Of a DNA stretch of 64,000 nt, positions 14,640 through 24,222 are shown one piece after another. The position numbers and the translations under genes were made by a program. The notes under the pieces are model-generated. The model had not been told where the DNA came from, did not search any database, and saw nothing but the letters and a program-made list of their open reading frames with translations. Every line of letters begins with the position of its first letter. The first letter of the stretch is position 1. The DNA is from Cetobacterium sp050033475 (GTDB taxonomy: Bacteria; Fusobacteriota; Fusobacteriia; Fusobacteriales; Fusobacteriaceae), in NCBI RefSeq assembly GCF_050033475.1, contig NZ_CP188322.1, forward strand, positions 75,499-139,498, written 5' to 3'.

Positions 14640-15968
14640 ATGAGCAAATTTATGAGTATTATCGAAGAAAAATTGATGCCTGTTGCTGCCAAAATTGGAC
14701 AAAACAGATATCTTAATGCTATTAAAGATGGTTTTGTTTATACAATGCCATTCTTGATTATAGGTTCATTTATATTATTAATTGTAAACCTACCTTTTAC
14801 AGATCCTAATAACGTTTTATATATGAAATGGTACGCTGATCTAATGGCATCTTTTAAAGGTGATTTAGTTCAACCTTTCTATGTTAGTATGGGAATTATG
14901 TCTTTATTCGTTGCTTACGGTATAGGTATGTCTCTTTCTAATAGTTATAAACTAAATGGAACTACAGGTGGATTTTTATCAATGTATGCTTTTCTGTTAG
15001 TTTCTGCTAAACTTGATTGGTTACCTGTTGGACAAGCTGATGGAGCAAGTGCTTTATTCTTAATTCCACAAGGTGGATGGATGCCTGTAATGGATGCTAG
15101 ATATTTAGATGCAAAAGGATTATTTACAGCTATTCTAGGAGCTATAATTGCCATTGAAATATTTAGATTGTTGGTTCAGAAAAAATTTGTTATAAAATTA
15201 CCTGATTCTGTTCCACCTGCAATTGCTAAATCTTTTGAATTATTAATTCCAATTGTTGTTGTAACTATTTTATTCCATGCATTTAATATTTTCGCTATGA
15301 AGAGCCTTAACATAATGGTTCCTGAAATTATTTTAAAAGCCTTTGCACCACTTTTAAATATGTCTGATTCATTAATCTCAGTAATATTTATAATTATAAT
15401 CACACATCTTTTATGGTTCGCGGGACTTCATGGAACAAATATTGTAATAGCTATTATAAACTCTATTACTTTATCTAACTTAGCAGCTAACCAAGCAGCA
15501 TTACAAGCTGGAGAAACATTACCTAAAATATTTGCTGGTGGATTTTTAGATTCATATGTTTACATTGGAGGAGCTGGAGCAACTTTAGGATTAGCATTAG
15601 CTATGTCCGTAAGTAAAAATGCTCATATTAAATCTATAGGTAAGCTTTCTGTTATCCCAGCAGTATTTAATATTAATGAACCTATAATGTTTGGAGCACC
15701 TATTGTTATGAATCCTCTTTTATTCATACCTTTTGTTGGTATTCCTGTTTTAAATGCATGTATTGCATGGTTTGCAACTAAATTTGATTTAGTAGGTAAA
15801 ATTATAACTTTAGTTCCTTGGACTACTCCAGGACCTATCGGAGCACTTTTATCAACTAACTTTAGCATCTCTGCATTTATTTTAAGTTGTCTTCTAATAT
15901 TAGTTTCTTTCGTTCTATATACTCCATTTTTAAGAGTTTATGAGAAATCTTTAGGAGAAGAAATGTAA
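14640..15968 (+). CDS. PTS lactose/cellobiose-family IIC permease
   Basis: The protein of about 442 residues has roughly ten membrane segments. Family signatures include the N-terminal MPVAAKIGQNRYLNAIKDGF, LLWFAGLHGTNIV and the substrate-site motif PAVFNINEPIMFGAPIVMNP. It transports a disaccharide with phosphorylation by IIB. The ATG at 14640 follows GGAGG by six bases; the ATG at 14628 overlaps that ribosome site and is less likely. It ends at a bidirectional terminator. Together with IIA and MupG it makes a complete uptake and cleavage route. Confidence 0.93.
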   Translation: MSKFMSIIEEKLMPVAAKIGQNRYLNAIKDGFVYTMPFLIIGSFILLIVNLPFTDPNNVLYMKWYADLMASFKGDLVQPFYVSMGIMSLFVAYGIGMSLSNSYKLNGTTGGFLSMYAFLLVSAKLDWLPVGQADGASALFLIPQGGWMPVMDARYLDAKGLFTAILGAIIAIEIFRLLVQKKFVIKLPDSVPPAIAKSFELLIPIVVVTILFHAFNIFAMKSLNIMVPEIILKAFAPLLNMSDSLISVIFIIIITHLLWFAGLHGTNIVIAIINSITLSNLAANQAALQAGETLPKIFAGGFLDSYVYIGGAGATLGLALAMSVSKNAHIKSIGKLSVIPAVFNINEPIMFGAPIVMNPLLFIPFVGIPVLNACIAWFATKFDLVGKIITLVPWTTPGPIGALLSTNFSISAFILSCLLILVSFVLYTPFLRVYEKSLGEEM

Positions 15969-15972
15969 TAAA

Positions 15973-16002
15973 AAATAGGACCCCTAAAGGTCCTATTTTT
16001 TA
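15973..16002. terminator. Bidirectional hairpin terminator
   Basis: AAATAGGACC (15973-15982) pairs with GGTCCTATTT (15989-15998), with A and T runs at the two ends. It separates the convergent IIC and EamA genes. Confidence 0.88.
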
Positions 16003-16850
16003 TTAGTCATTAAATTTAAAATTCCTGATCCTATTATTAATACTGCTCCAAGAATAGAATACATATCTGGCACTTGGTTCCAAATAAAAATTCCATATAT
16101 TGTTGCAAAAACTATATTCAAATATTGATATATTGAAACTTCACTTGATTCTGCCACTTTATAAGATAAAGTTAAAAATACCTGACCTAGAGAAGAACAA
16201 ACTCCCACTGCTACAAGCAAGAGCATTTGATACATATTCGGTGATTTATAATTCATTAGAATCATAGGTATGAAAACAAATAGTGATGAATAAATTGAAA
16301 ACCAAAACACTATATTTCGTGGATTATCCATTGTTCTTAAATGTCTCACATAGGTATATGCTGCTCCAGCAAATAACGAAGATAAAAATCCTAAACAAGA
16401 GTAAAATACTTCAAAATCTATTTTAGGTTTTATAACTAATAAAGCTCCTATTAAAATTATTATTAAATATATTAATCCTTTTTTACTTGGTTTTTCTTTT
16501 AAAAATATCCAAGCTAAAATAATTACCCAAAATGGAGATAAATTATTAAGTAAAACTGCGTTTGCCAAATTTATTTTACTAATTGCAAAGAAGTATAATG
16601 CTGCACCAATAACACCAAATAAAGATCTTAAAAATAATAATTTTTTTCCCTGTGATGTTCTTCCACCTAAAGTTATTTCTCCTTTTTTAGCCATAAAATA
16701 AACTACTATTCCAGATATTATTCCTCTAAAAAATAAAATTTGAAAAGTTGAAAATTCATAAACACTTAACGCCTTTGTAAAACTTCCCATAGTAGCAAAT
16801 GATAATGCAGAAAGAGTCATATATAATGGCCCGCGAATTTTATCATGCAT
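15993..16850 (-). CDS. EamA/DMT-family transporter
   Basis: The 285-residue protein has ten hydrophobic segments in two EamA repeats (MTLSALSFATMGSFTKALS in the first; LFAGAAYTYVRHLRTM opening the second). The glycine and proline pattern IWNQVPDMYSILGAVLIIGSG at the end is typical. Members export amino acids, nucleosides or other metabolites; the substrate is not evident. The ATG follows GGGGATGG. A different EamA protein is at 29687-30568. Confidence 0.87.
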   Translation of the reverse strand: MHDKIRGPLYMTLSALSFATMGSFTKALSVYEFSTFQILFFRGIISGIVVYFMAKKGEITLGGRTSQGKKLLFLRSLFGVIGAALYFFAISKINLANAVLLNNLSPFWVIILAWIFLKEKPSKKGLIYLIIILIGALLVIKPKIDFEVFYSCLGFLSSLFAGAAYTYVRHLRTMDNPRNIVFWFSIYSSLFVFIPMILMNYKSPNMYQMLLLVAVGVCSSLGQVFLTLSYKVAESSEVSIYQYLNIVFATIYGIFIWNQVPDMYSILGAVLIIGSGILNLMTNKK

Positions 16851-16900
16851 AATTCCATCCCCTTATATTTTTATAAAGCCATTATAACATATTTTATATT

Positions 16901-17743
16901 TTATTGATAAATATCTAGAGTTTCTAAAAGAGCCTTTTTCATCTCTTCTCTTAGACTTAATGGCTCTAAAATTTCAGCCTCTTTCATAAATGGAGAAAAA
17001 TATAGTTTTGCATTTTCATTAGAAATTTCAAAACTATAAATATTTCCATCCTTTTTTTTCAATTTTGGTCTATAATTTGTTAAACTTTTTAATAAGGCTT
17101 CTCCAACTGTTGTTAGTTTAACTTTAATTATATTTCCATTACCTAAAAAAGGATCAAAATTTTTTCTTACTTGTTCTACATATTTTTTATCTATAATTTC
17201 AACTTTACTTTGTAAAATATCTATAACTTCAAGTTCTTTTAATTTAAAATTTTCATATTGTTTTAAGGTTTCATTATAAGAAAAAATAAAATTTTCATCT
17301 CCTTGTTCTTCTCTTTTTATAAAATAAGGATTAATTATATAAATATCCCCCAAATAAAATATTTTAATTTTTCTTTTTTCTTTAATTCCTTTTAAAAGTA
17401 AATTAACTTTTTCTCTAAAAATAAATAATTCCCTTTGATATTTAAATTTAGAACTATATATTTGAAATAATTCTCTAAAAAATTCTGCTTCTATTTCAAC
17501 TCTATTTTCTTTCAAAATATCATAATAAATATTTTCATTAGCAACATTTAAATCAAATTGAATTATTTTTTTCTTTAATTTAGTTTCTGCTTCTAAATTT
17601 TCTGGCAGTTTTATTTCTTTTTCATATTTCAATTTTTCTAAAATATAATTACATAATCTATTATTTGTAATTCCAAACTCTTCAGAATCTTTCTTTAAAA
17701 ATCTCCATAAATCTTCTGTTACTGTCACTCTTATCTTTTTCAT
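16901..17743 (-). CDS. Regulator with RHH-like N-terminus and WYL domain
   Basis: This protein of about 280 residues begins MKKIRVTVTEDLWRFLKKDS, which looks like a ribbon-helix-helix strand and helix. A central WYL-type segment follows (KIKIFYLGDIYIINPYFIKR, FIFSYNETLKQYENFKLKEL, LEVIDI). A C-terminal WCX-like region ends ILEPLSLREEMKKALL. WYL domains sense ligands or nucleic acid in regulators, and an RHH rather than HTH domain in front is less common. It follows the alanine symporter gene by 27 bp, so the inverted repeat before that gene is a plausible target. Start at 17743 after GGGGAG. Confidence 0.7.
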   Translation of the reverse strand: MKKIRVTVTEDLWRFLKKDSEEFGITNNRLCNYILEKLKYEKEIKLPENLEAETKLKKKIIQFDLNVANENIYYDILKENRVEIEAEFFRELFQIYSSKFKYQRELFIFREKVNLLLKGIKEKRKIKIFYLGDIYIINPYFIKREEQGDENFIFSYNETLKQYENFKLKELEVIDILQSKVEIIDKKYVEQVRKNFDPFLGNGNIIKVKLTTVGEALLKSLTNYRPKLKKKDGNIYSFEISNENAKLYFSPFMKEAEILEPLSLREEMKKALLETLDIYQ

Positions 17744-17770
17744 TTCTCCCCACAATCATAAAAAGTAATC

Positions 17771-19123
17771 TTATAATTTTATTTTATTTTCAACTATTTT
17801 TTCTTGTACTAAATCATTTTCATATTCTTTTAATAAACCTAAAGCTTCTCCACTTATAGGTAAAATTGATAAAATATTTATTACAGTCATTATTCCTAAT
17901 CCAAAATCAGCTAATCCCCATACAAAATAATTTTCTTCAATACCTCCTATATAAATCATAGCAACCATAAGTATTTTATAACTTAAATTTAATTTATTAC
18001 TTTTATTTATAAAATATAAGGCATTTTTTCCATAAAAAATTATTCCTAATATGGTACTAAAACAAAATAAAATAATTGTTATCATAGTAAATGGTGTTCC
18101 TAACCATCCTATTTGTGATTTTAAGGACTCTTGAAATAAAGCCATACCATTTAACCCAGAAGTCATTAGAGGATCATTAAATAGAATTATACAAGCTGTA
18201 GCAGTACATATTAATAATGTATCTACAAAAACACTTAATATTTGAACTAATCCTTGCTTAACTGGATGATCCACATCAGCTATACTCGCTGCATATCCTG
18301 AGTTTCCACTTCCAGCTTCATTGGAAAATAATCCTCTTCTAACTCCTTGCATAATTACTCCACCAAAAGTTCCACTTAAAAATTCTTTTGTTCCAAAAGC
18401 ATTATTTATAATGCTTAAAAAAACATCGTCAAGTAAAGTTATATTTTTTATAATTATATATAATACTACTAATAAATATAAAGCTGCCATAATTGGAACT
18501 ATTTTATTTAATGAATCTATAATTTTATCTTTTTTTCCTAAAACTAATATACCTACAATTATTGATATTATCATAGCTATAATACTTTTATTTATTTTAT
18601 AATTAGTAATTATTGTCTCAGTCATTGTATTAGACATAACTTGAGCTACTCCAATATAACATATTACTGAACTAAAACTAAATAGATATCCCAACTTCTT
18701 CTTATTTAATTTTTTTTCAATAATCCAAGGTGTTCCTCCAATATATTCATTATTATTTATTTTTTTTCTATTTGCAACAGCTAAAGTTGATTCTATGAAA
18801 GCTGTTGAAGATCCTATTATTGCAACTATCCACATCCAAAATAATGCTCCTGGTCCTCCAAAAGAAATAGCCGCAACTACTCCAGCTATATTTCCAGCCC
18901 CAACTCTGCAGGCTGTTCCTAAACAAAAACTTTCAAAAGAACTTCTTCCTTCCACATTATTATTTCTAAATAAACTTTTTACTATTTCCTTAAATAATCT
19001 TAACTGAACAAATTTTGTTTTATATGTAAAGTAAAGCCCTGTACCTATCAATAATATAACTAAAATATTTTTTTCCCATAATAACTTATTTACAAAATTA
19101 ACTAAAATCTTAATTTCTTCCAT
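17771..19123 (-). CDS. Sodium:alanine/glycine symporter (AGCS family)
   Basis: The protein of about 450 residues has roughly eleven membrane segments. Diagnostic stretches include GTACRVGAGNIAGVVAAISF, GPGALFWMWIVAIIGSSTAFIES and GVRRGLFSNEAGSGNSGYAA. It imports alanine or glycine with sodium. The ATG at 19123 follows AGGGAGG; the reading frame extends upstream to 19243 but has no ribosome site there. It is followed by the RHH-WYL regulator gene. A second AGCS protein is at 44333-45724. Confidence 0.93.
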   Translation of the reverse strand: MEEIKILVNFVNKLLWEKNILVILLIGTGLYFTYKTKFVQLRLFKEIVKSLFRNNNVEGRSSFESFCLGTACRVGAGNIAGVVAAISFGGPGALFWMWIVAIIGSSTAFIESTLAVANRKKINNNEYIGGTPWIIEKKLNKKKLGYLFSFSSVICYIGVAQVMSNTMTETIITNYKINKSIIAMIISIIVGILVLGKKDKIIDSLNKIVPIMAALYLLVVLYIIIKNITLLDDVFLSIINNAFGTKEFLSGTFGGVIMQGVRRGLFSNEAGSGNSGYAASIADVDHPVKQGLVQILSVFVDTLLICTATACIILFNDPLMTSGLNGMALFQESLKSQIGWLGTPFTMITIILFCFSTILGIIFYGKNALYFINKSNKLNLSYKILMVAMIYIGGIEENYFVWGLADFGLGIMTVINILSILPISGEALGLLKEYENDLVQEKIVENKIKL

Positions 19124-19205
19124 ATAAAAATCCCTCCCTTTTAAGTTTATCAAATGATAACACTCTAAGAGAAGGATTTCTAGATAACAATTTTTAATTT
19201 TTTTT

Positions 19206-19232
19206 GTTCGTATTTTTACCAGAAATACGAAC
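19206..19232. promoter_or_regulatory. Inverted repeat operator before the alanine symporter
   Basis: GTTCGTATTT (19206-19215) and AAATACGAAC (19223-19232) are perfect inverted repeats with a 7-bp spacer. On the minus strand a weak -35-like TTGAGT lies just upstream, so a bound protein would cover the promoter. The RHH-WYL protein encoded in the operon is a candidate binder. One identical arm occurs before mupG at 11595-11604. Confidence 0.6.
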
Positions 19233-19288
19233 GAACTCAACATAACATATCTTATAATAATTAAATCCTTGTTCGGATATAACTAACA

Positions 19289-20206
19289 CTAAATGAATTC
19301 TGATAAATATTTTTCACCTGAATCTGTAGAAAGAACAACTATCTTCAATTTTTTATTTGAATGTTCTCTAGCATAATTAACCGCAGCACTAACAACTGCC
19401 CCTGTGGAAATTCCAGCTAAAATTCCTTCTTCCCTAGCTAATCTCATTGTATAATCAAATGCAATATCATCATCTGCAACTAAAACTTCATTAGCTAATT
19501 CGTTATCATAAACTGGTGGAATAAAACCTGCACTCATTCCCATCCCTTGAATTTTATGTGAACCTATATATCCTTTTGTTAATAAAGGAGAATTACTTGG
19601 TTCAACTGAAAAAGTTTTTATATTTGGCAATTCTTCTTTTAATTTTTTTGCAGTTCCTGAAAAACTACCACCTGTTCCTGTTCCTGCTATAAAAATATCT
19701 AAATTATTTTCCATATCATTTAAAATTTCTACTGCAGTTCCTTCATAATGAGCTAATGGATTATTAGGATTTTTAAATTGATCTGGTATAAAATGATTTG
19801 GATACTGTTCTTTTAATTCATCCATTTTTTTCAAACATTCTTTCATACCCTTATGACCATCAGTTAATATAAGTTCAGCTCCATAAGCTTTTAATAATTT
19901 TTGTCTTTCTATACTCATAGTATCTGGCATTATTATTATTAATTTATATTTTTTTACAGCACAAATCATCGCTAAAGCAATACCTGTATTTCCACTTGTC
20001 GCTTCAATTATCACTGTATCTTTATTTATTAAGTTTTTTCTTTCTGCATCCTCAACTATTTTAAGAGCGATTCTATCTTTTGTACTTCTTCCAGGATTTG
20101 CCCCTTCTAATTTTACATAAATTTCATTTCCAAAAGTCTCAATTGAATTAAGTTTTATAATAGGTGTTTTTCCTATTGTTTCTATTATTGAATTTTTTAT
20201 TGCCAT
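19289..20206 (-). CDS. cysK: Cysteine synthase (O-acetylserine sulfhydrylase)
   Basis: The 305-residue protein shows the PLP Lys in NPGRSTKDRIAL (Lys43), the substrate loop EATSGNTGIALA and the phosphate-binding loop AGTGTGGSFSGTAKKL. It makes cysteine from O-acetylserine and sulfide in the cytoplasm. GGAAGGGG precedes the ATG. The upstream AT-rich leader (20207-20390) has two GAACAAA stretches but no recognisable T-box or S-box. No cysE lies nearby. Confidence 0.93.
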   Translation of the reverse strand: MAIKNSIIETIGKTPIIKLNSIETFGNEIYVKLEGANPGRSTKDRIALKIVEDAERKNLINKDTVIIEATSGNTGIALAMICAVKKYKLIIIMPDTMSIERQKLLKAYGAELILTDGHKGMKECLKKMDELKEQYPNHFIPDQFKNPNNPLAHYEGTAVEILNDMENNLDIFIAGTGTGGSFSGTAKKLKEELPNIKTFSVEPSNSPLLTKGYIGSHKIQGMGMSAGFIPPVYDNELANEVLVADDDIAFDYTMRLAREEGILAGISTGAVVSAAVNYAREHSNKKLKIVVLSTDSGEKYLSEFI

Positions 20207-20390
20207 AATTATCCCCTTCCTTCATACGCTCTTAAAATTCTTTCATTAAAATTATATCTTTTTTTTTTTTCTTTATCTATCTATCAATTTTTTTTATTTT
20301 TTGTTCACTATTATAGTTTAAATATATTAATAATATTTATTTTTTTCATATTATTTGTTCATTATTTGTGATTTGCTAAAAAATAAAAAA

Positions 20391-20428
20391 AAGTATCTTT
20401 CCTCTAATTTTAGAGGAAAGATACTTTT
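20391..20428 (-). terminator. Strong hairpin terminator after hpf
   Basis: AAGTATCTTTCCTCTAA (20391-20407) pairs with TTAGAGGAAAGATACTT (20410-20426) in a 17-bp stem, followed leftward by a T-rich run on the minus strand. Confidence 0.88.
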
Positions 20429-20987
20429 ATGCTTCATCTATATAACCATAGTCACCATTTCTTTTTTTATAAACAACATTCATTCTACCATTCTCTGAAT
20501 TTTTAAAAACATAAAAATCTTTATTTAAAGCTTCTAATTGCATAATAGCTTCTTCAACATCCATTGGTTTTGGATGAATCGATACATTTACTATCTTCGA
20601 AGTCTTTTCATAAGTTATAAAATTTTCTTCTGAATTATAGTTTATTGTTTTTTTATACTTAAAATTTGCTTGAGGATTTACATGATTATTATCTCTCAAT
20701 TTTTCTTTATATTTTGTTAATTGTTTTTCTAAGATATGTTCAACCTTATCTATTGAAGCATACAAATCATTTTCTACTGCTACTGCCTTCAGCATATCCC
20801 CGTTTATATATACTCTAACCTCAGCCGTTTGTATAGGACCGCTTTTAGACTTAACAGCTGATAATGTTATTTGCATCTCTGTTATTGCATCAAAATATTT
20901 TTTTAAATTTGCCAGTTTATTTTCTGCATAAATTTTTATTGCTTCTGTTATTGTAAAGTTTCTGCCAGCATTAAAGGTAATTTTCAT
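20427..20987 (-). CDS. hpf: Long-form ribosome hibernation-promoting factor
   Basis: The protein of about 186 residues has an N-terminal HPF/YfiA domain (MKITFNAGRNFTITEAIKIY through VEHILEKQLTKYKEKL) and a linker. Its C-terminal dimerisation domain carries KPMDVEEAIMQLEALNKDF, YVFKNSENGRMNVVYKKRNG and DYGYIDE. Long HPF dimerises 70S ribosomes into inactive 100S particles in stationary phase. The ATG at 20987 has AAGGAG eight bases upstream; the GTG at 20996 overlaps that site. Confidence 0.93.
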   Translation of the reverse strand: MKITFNAGRNFTITEAIKIYAENKLANLKKYFDAITEMQITLSAVKSKSGPIQTAEVRVYINGDMLKAVAVENDLYASIDKVEHILEKQLTKYKEKLRDNNHVNPQANFKYKKTINYNSEENFITYEKTSKIVNVSIHPKPMDVEEAIMQLEALNKDFYVFKNSENGRMNVVYKKRNGDYGYIDEA

Positions 20988-21031
20988 ACAAATCACTCCT
21001 TCTATTGTGCTTAAACACTTAGATTATTATA

Positions 21032-21059
21032 AGTATACCCTAGGATTTTTAAATGTCAA
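21032..21059 (-). promoter_or_regulatory. Promoter of hpf
   Basis: On the minus strand, TTGACA (complement of 21054-21059) and TATACT (complement of 21032-21037) are 16 bp apart, about 45 bp before the hpf start. Confidence 0.65.
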
Positions 21060-21136
21060 ACTCTTTTTTGCATAGAAGGATTCGGATATTTCTTTTGTAA
21101 ATATATTTAAATCAGGATCATAAAGGAGGAGAATTT

Positions 21137-23716
21137 ATGAAACAAAAAGTTTTTTTATTTTCTGAAGGAAATAAAGATATGAAAACTTTACTTGGTGGAA
21201 AAGGTGCTAATCTTTGCGAAATGACAAATTTAAAATTACCTATTCCTCAAGGATTTATTATTTCTACAGAAGTCTGTAAAGAATATTTAAAAAAACAAAA
21301 AAAACTTTCTAACTCACTTTTAAATGAAATTAATTTAAATATTAGAAAACTTGAAGAATTAACTGGAAAAACTCTTGGTGGAAATAATCCTTTAATATTA
21401 TCTATTCGTTCTGGAGCTCCTATTTCCATGCCTGGTATGATGGATACAATTTTAAATCTCGGTCTAAATGATGATGTTGTAGAAATTCTTAGTATTAAGT
21501 ATACTCGTGAATTTGCATTTTCTATTTACTCTAGATTCATTGAAATGTTTTCTAATATTGTTAAACAAATTCCTAGAGAAAAATTTACTGAAATCGAGCA
21601 TAAATTAAAACATAATAAAATTGCTGAAAAAAATAAATTTTATGAAATTTTAACAGAAAAATATAAATCTCTTTATAAGAAAAATTTTCAAGAAGATTTT
21701 CCTCAAAATCCTGAAGAACAATTAATTCAATGTATTCTTGCTATTTTTAATTCTTGGAATAATAACAGAGCAAAACTCTATCGTAAACTTAATAATATTG
21801 ATGATAATATGGGTACTGCTGTAAATATACAAGAAATGGTATTTGGAAATCTAAATAATGCCTCTGCTACAGGAGTAGCTTTTACACGAAATCCCGCTAA
21901 TGGTGAAAATAAAATTTTTGGAGAATTTTTAATTAATGCCCAGGGAGAAGATATTGTTGCAGGAATAAGAACTCCCGATGAAATAAAAAATATGAAAAAT
22001 ATCTTTCCAAAACTTTATAGCGAGTTTATAAATTACGCAACTATTTTAGAAAATCATTATAAAGATATGCAAGATATAGAATTTACTATTGAAAATGAAA
22101 AACTATTTATACTTCAAACAAGAAATGGAAAAAGATCTCCCTATGCTGCAATAAAAATTGCTACAGATATGGTTAAAGAAAACTTAATTTCAAAAGAACA
22201 AGCTCTATTAAGAATAAATCCTAAAGATATTACTATTTTACTTCATGGTTCTTTCAATAAAGATAGCATTGAAAAAGCACAAATCTTAGGAAAAGGTTTA
22301 GGAGGAAGTGCTGGAATTGCTGTTGGAAAAATTGTTCTACGCTCAGAAGACGTAGTGGATTCTGATACTATTCTTGTTAGAACAGAAACTTCTCCAGAAG
22401 ACTTGAATGGAATGAGTATTGCAAGTGGAATTTTGACAGCTAAAGGTGGTTTAACTTCTCACGGTGCTGTTGTAGCTAGAAGTATGGGAAAATGTTGTGT
22501 AGCTGGTTGTCCAACATTAAGTATCAATCTTGAGAGGAATGAAATTTTCTTAGGTAATAATTTATTAAAAGAAGGTGATTATATATCGATAGATGGATAC
22601 TCTGGAAATATTTATTTAGGAAAATTAAAAATAGATTTATCTGAAGAAATGAAAGAATTCTATGAAATTATTGATTGGGCTAAATCTATAAAAAAACTTT
22701 CTGTTAGAATGAATGCAGATACTCCAGAAGATTGTATTAGAGGTCTTAAATATTTCGCTGAGGGAGTTGGCTTATGTCGTACAGAACATATGTTTTTTAA
22801 AGCTGATAGAATTGAACCTGTTAGAGAAATGATTTTAGCAAATACTTCTGAAGAAAGAAGAAATGCTTTAAATAAAATAAAACCTTATCAAAAAGATGAT
22901 TTTTTACAAATATTTAAAATTATTAAAGATAAACCTATTAATATAAGATTATTAGATCCACCTTTACATGAATTTTTGCCAAATACTCCTAAAGAATTAC
23001 AAAAATTAAGTAAATCCATGAAAATATCTTTAGCACAAATTAAAGAAAGACTTCAAAAATTAGAAGAACATAACCCAATGTTAGGTCATAGAGGATGTAG
23101 ATTAGCTATTACATATCCTGAAATTTATATTACACAATGTGAAGCAATTATTGAATCTGCTTTAGAAGTTTTAAAAGAAAATATAACTGTTAATCTAGAA
23201 ATAATGATTCCATTAATTTCTTCTCTTGAAGAATTTAATTTTATAAAAACTATTATCGAAACAAATTTAAAAGAAAAATATAAAGAGGACTTAAATAAAA
23301 TAACTTATTCTTTAGGAACTATGATTGAACTTCCAAGAGCTTGTATTACTGCTAATAAAATAGCTCAATCTGCAGCTTTTTTTTCCTTTGGTACCAATGA
23401 TTTAACTCAAACAACATTTGGAATGTCTAGAGATGATTCTGGTAAATTTATAGAAGAATATAAAGAACATAATATTTTAAATAAGAGTCCTTTTGAAACT
23501 ATTGATATTGATGGTGTTGGTTATCTTATGAAATTAGCTATTAATTTGGCTAGAGAAACGAATCCTAATTTTAAAATAGGAATTTGTGGTGAACAAGGTG
23601 GAGATCCTGAATCAATTGATTACTGTCATAAATTAAATTTAGATTATATTAGTTGTTCTGGTTTTAAAATTCCAATTGCAATAATTGCTGCTGCTCAGAG
23701 TCAATTAAAAAAATAG
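21137..23716 (+). CDS. ppdK: Pyruvate, phosphate dikinase
   Basis: The 859-residue protein is full length for the family. The N-terminal nucleotide domain has LGGKGANLCEMTNL and SIRSGAPISMPGMMDT. The central swivelling domain carries the phospho-His in GGLTSHGAVVARSMGK (His442). The C-terminal PEP barrel has GVGLCRTEHMFF, LGHRGCRLAI, SFGTNDLTQ and the catalytic Cys in GICGEQGGDP. It interconverts pyruvate, ATP and phosphate with PEP, AMP and diphosphate. AAGGAGG precedes the ATG. Codons end in T far more than in genes right of the origin. Confidence 0.96.
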   Translation: MKQKVFLFSEGNKDMKTLLGGKGANLCEMTNLKLPIPQGFIISTEVCKEYLKKQKKLSNSLLNEINLNIRKLEELTGKTLGGNNPLILSIRSGAPISMPGMMDTILNLGLNDDVVEILSIKYTREFAFSIYSRFIEMFSNIVKQIPREKFTEIEHKLKHNKIAEKNKFYEILTEKYKSLYKKNFQEDFPQNPEEQLIQCILAIFNSWNNNRAKLYRKLNNIDDNMGTAVNIQEMVFGNLNNASATGVAFTRNPANGENKIFGEFLINAQGEDIVAGIRTPDEIKNMKNIFPKLYSEFINYATILENHYKDMQDIEFTIENEKLFILQTRNGKRSPYAAIKIATDMVKENLISKEQALLRINPKDITILLHGSFNKDSIEKAQILGKGLGGSAGIAVGKIVLRSEDVVDSDTILVRTETSPEDLNGMSIASGILTAKGGLTSHGAVVARSMGKCCVAGCPTLSINLERNEIFLGNNLLKEGDYISIDGYSGNIYLGKLKIDLSEEMKEFYEIIDWAKSIKKLSVRMNADTPEDCIRGLKYFAEGVGLCRTEHMFFKADRIEPVREMILANTSEERRNALNKIKPYQKDDFLQIFKIIKDKPINIRLLDPPLHEFLPNTPKELQKLSKSMKISLAQIKERLQKLEEHNPMLGHRGCRLAITYPEIYITQCEAIIESALEVLKENITVNLEIMIPLISSLEEFNFIKTIIETNLKEKYKEDLNKITYSLGTMIELPRACITANKIAQSAAFFSFGTNDLTQTTFGMSRDDSGKFIEEYKEHNILNKSPFETIDIDGVGYLMKLAINLARETNPNFKIGICGEQGGDPESIDYCHKLNLDYISCSGFKIPIAIIAAAQSQLKK

Positions 23717-23738
23717 CTGATTAATCAGCTATTTTTTT
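23711..23738. terminator. Bidirectional palindromic terminator
   Basis: AAATAGCTGATT and AATCAGCTATTT (23711-23734) are exact reverse complements with a T-run following. It sits between the convergent ppdK and C_GCAxxG_C_C genes. Confidence 0.88.
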
Positions 23739-24088
23739 AATATATCAACCATTCTATTATAAGCAAAATCAACTATTTCTTCACATGAAATTTTTTTATT
23801 TTTTAAATCTATACATATTTCTGAACCATATTGTGTTTTACAATCTTTTAAAAGCTCATTTACTAAAATTCTTGCATTATTTACTTCTTCTTTAGAATTT
23901 CTTCCTTTTTCAAATCCTATAATAATTGCTGCTGCATTAATAGCTCCACAAATACTTCCACAAGTTAATCCACTTCCCAAACCACTTCCTAAAGAAACTG
24001 GAATTTTTGTATTATTATTTTTATTGTATTCTGCAATTATTGTTTCTGCACAATTTAATTCCCCTTTAGTATAAATATTTTTTTTCAT
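23729..24088 (-). CDS. C_GCAxxG_C_C-family small redox-like protein
   Basis: The 119-residue protein carries the family pattern: ELNCAETI, then GLGSGLTCGSICGAINAAAIIIG, then two later Cys residues (LLKDCKTQYGSEICID and ISCEEIVDFAYNRM). The spaced cysteines suggest a metal or redox site. Members are widespread in anaerobes and have no firmly known function. It lacks a signal peptide. AAAGGAG lies well upstream of the ATG. Confidence 0.8.
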   Translation of the reverse strand: MKKNIYTKGELNCAETIIAEYNKNNNTKIPVSLGSGLGSGLTCGSICGAINAAAIIIGFEKGRNSKEEVNNARILVNELLKDCKTQYGSEICIDLKNKKISCEEIVDFAYNRMVDILKK

Positions 24089-24222
24089 AGTCTGCTCTGC
24101 TCCTTTTTTTAGTTATAAAAAAAGAATAACATTTATTCAATTTTAGTGTCAATATTTCTAGAGGATTTTTGATTTTTTTTTTGTATATTTTGTAAAAAAT
24201 TATATCTTAAGGAGGCTTTAAA

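Noticed and set aside
20207..20390. Possible sulfur-responsive riboswitch or T-box before cysK
   Set aside because: No specifier hairpin, T-box sequence or S-box core was found; the leader is mostly homopolymeric A/T with two GAACAAA stretches.
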